Shown here: positions 63,347-64,000 of the stretch, in pieces
How the letters are laid out: each line of letters starts with the position of its first letter
Numbering within the stretch: position 1 is the stretch's first letter
Assembly (NCBI GenBank): GCA_013032095.1
Contig: WQBJ01000013.1
Location: 54,040-118,039, forward strand
From: Ruegeria atlantica
Lineage (GTDB): Bacteria > Pseudomonadota > Alphaproteobacteria > Rhodobacterales > Rhodobacteraceae
DNA: 64,000 bases
Reading direction: 5' to 3'
Position numbers and translations under genes: made by a program
The notes under the pieces: generated by a model
Database searches by the model: none
Seen by the model: the letters and a program-made list of their open reading frames with translations, nothing else
Told to the model about the DNA's origin: nothing

Positions 63347-64000
63347 TGCGTAAAAACGCCCCTCAAGTAACGCTCCCGGACTCAAAGATGTCAGCTCGTG
63401 GCCTGGAACAAAGAGCATTTCAGGACCGCAGTGTTCGTAAGACGCGGAACGCTGACGTATCAGGAGTGATTGAGGAAGAGTTTGGAAAGTACTTGATTAA
63501 GGCTGGCATTCTGAGCGGTAACAGCGTTGCGCGCGCATTCCCCAAGCCACCGGCTAAAACGCAGGCAATGATTGCTGATGCAGTTGGCGAAACACCGGCA
63601 TTGGCCATTGAAGCCTTAAAAGAAATTCTCGAAGAACGAGACAGGAAACGTAGCGGTCAACGCCGTTTGGAGGAAAACTCCGGCACCCTCATTCCCAGTA
63701 AAAGAGAATATACCGAGGCATTGCGCCAGATCAGGCTGACCCCTGCGCAGGTCACAATGCTCAAGGCACTTACAATTGCAGGCAAGGAAGGTCTGACCCT
63801 TGGTCACTTGTCTCAGGCGGCCGGTTACAAATCGCGGGAAGCATCCATTAAGGTCTTCGAGAAAATCGGACTATTGATTACAGAATATCTAGAACTCGAA
63901 CTTCCCGAAGCTGGATCGGCACAGAATGATGGCGCTGCACAGGTTCTGGCATATTCTCATATCGAAAGTGACGATGAACCAGCGACTTGGATCATGCATC
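63346..64000 (+). CDS. DNA-binding-like protein, cut by right edge
   Basis: Open reading frame continuing past the window, at least 218 codons. Basic N terminus, a helical first part (IEEEFGKYLIKAGILSG), and a later winged-helix-like part (LTPAQVTMLKALTIAGKEGLTL then LSQAAGYKSREASIKVFEKIGLL). Overlaps the 45-residue gene by one base. Function not recognised; may be an HTH or endonuclease-associated domain. The missing end could settle it. Confidence 0.55.
   Translation, partial: MRKNAPQVTLPDSKMSARGLEQRAFQDRSVRKTRNADVSGVIEEEFGKYLIKAGILSGNSVARAFPKPPAKTQAMIADAVGETPALAIEALKEILEERDRKRSGQRRLEENSGTLIPSKREYTEALRQIRLTPAQVTMLKALTIAGKEGLTLGHLSQAAGYKSREASIKVFEKIGLLITEYLELELPEAGSAQNDGAAQVLAYSHIESDDEPATWIMH

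Noticed and set aside
1..64000. CRISPR arrays, insertion sequences and rRNA genes
   Set aside because: No regularly spaced repeats, no transposase motifs and no rRNA segments were recognised.

Overview
The window reads as chromosome of an alphaproteobacterium of the family Rhodobacteraceae, most likely the Roseobacter group (Ruegeria/Phaeobacter-like). The evidence is the GcrA and GapR regulators, the NDUFA12-MlaD-DUF2155-aat-accBC neighbourhood, an inorganic-phosphate permease, HrpB and MeaB of alphaproteobacterial type, GC-rich codon use over most of the window, and the general gene mix. These assignments rest on recognising protein motifs by eye; no database search was possible.

Layout. 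1-13.7 kb: metabolic and housekeeping genes (class V aminotransferase cut by the left edge, HisC-like aminotransferase, crotonase, BenE-type permease, valS, an orphan CoxL-like molybdoenzyme subunit overlapping a DUF2235 hydrolase, a Nudix protein, gcrA, an ABC-2 permease). 13.7-23.3 kb: EamA exporter, argD-argF behind a striking arginine-rich leader peptide, a haem-type membrane protein paired with a Tat-exported dioxygenase-fold protein, PhyH, pirin, panE, PiT phosphate transporter, Nudix. 23.3-36.2 kb: hrpB, meaB, two Hint-domain proteins, rpmB, a copper-handling pair (DUF2946-like and PCuAC), HdeD-like protein, sirtuin, LMW phosphatase, LysR, lepA. 36.2-41 kb: a gene-poor accessory stretch with small cysteine-rich, secreted or membrane proteins, two perfect DnaA-box 9-mers, a highly structured non-coding segment with mutually exclusive hairpins, and an entericidin. 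41-48 kb: a persulfide-sensor type ArsR repressor, clpP-clpX, RidA-like, NDUFA12, mlaD, DUF2155, aat, accC-accB. 48-59 kb: LuxR/PAS and XRE/short-chain acyl regulators, a response regulator with a transporter-fused histidine kinase, a FliM-like SPOA protein, a sulfur-detoxification operon (MBL, two YeeE/YedE halves, TIGR01244), gapR. 59.2-64 kb: tRNA-Thr(UGU) followed by lower-GC accessory DNA with MarR and an orphan EctA-like acetyltransferase, two HTH proteins, a cysteine-rich repeat protein and a gene cut by the right edge.

How parts fit. The ArsR protein at 41.1 kb carries Cys42 and Cys108, the spacing of SqrR/BigR, and the operon at 54.8-56.9 kb is what such repressors control elsewhere, so the window probably holds a split sulfide/persulfide regulon. 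argD-argF appear to be governed by a leaderless peptide MIKHAHILRLRRRRFAA whose ATG sits at the predicted transcription start. MarR, its perfect 19-bp palindrome and the EctA-like gene form a self-contained divergent unit beside tRNA-Thr.
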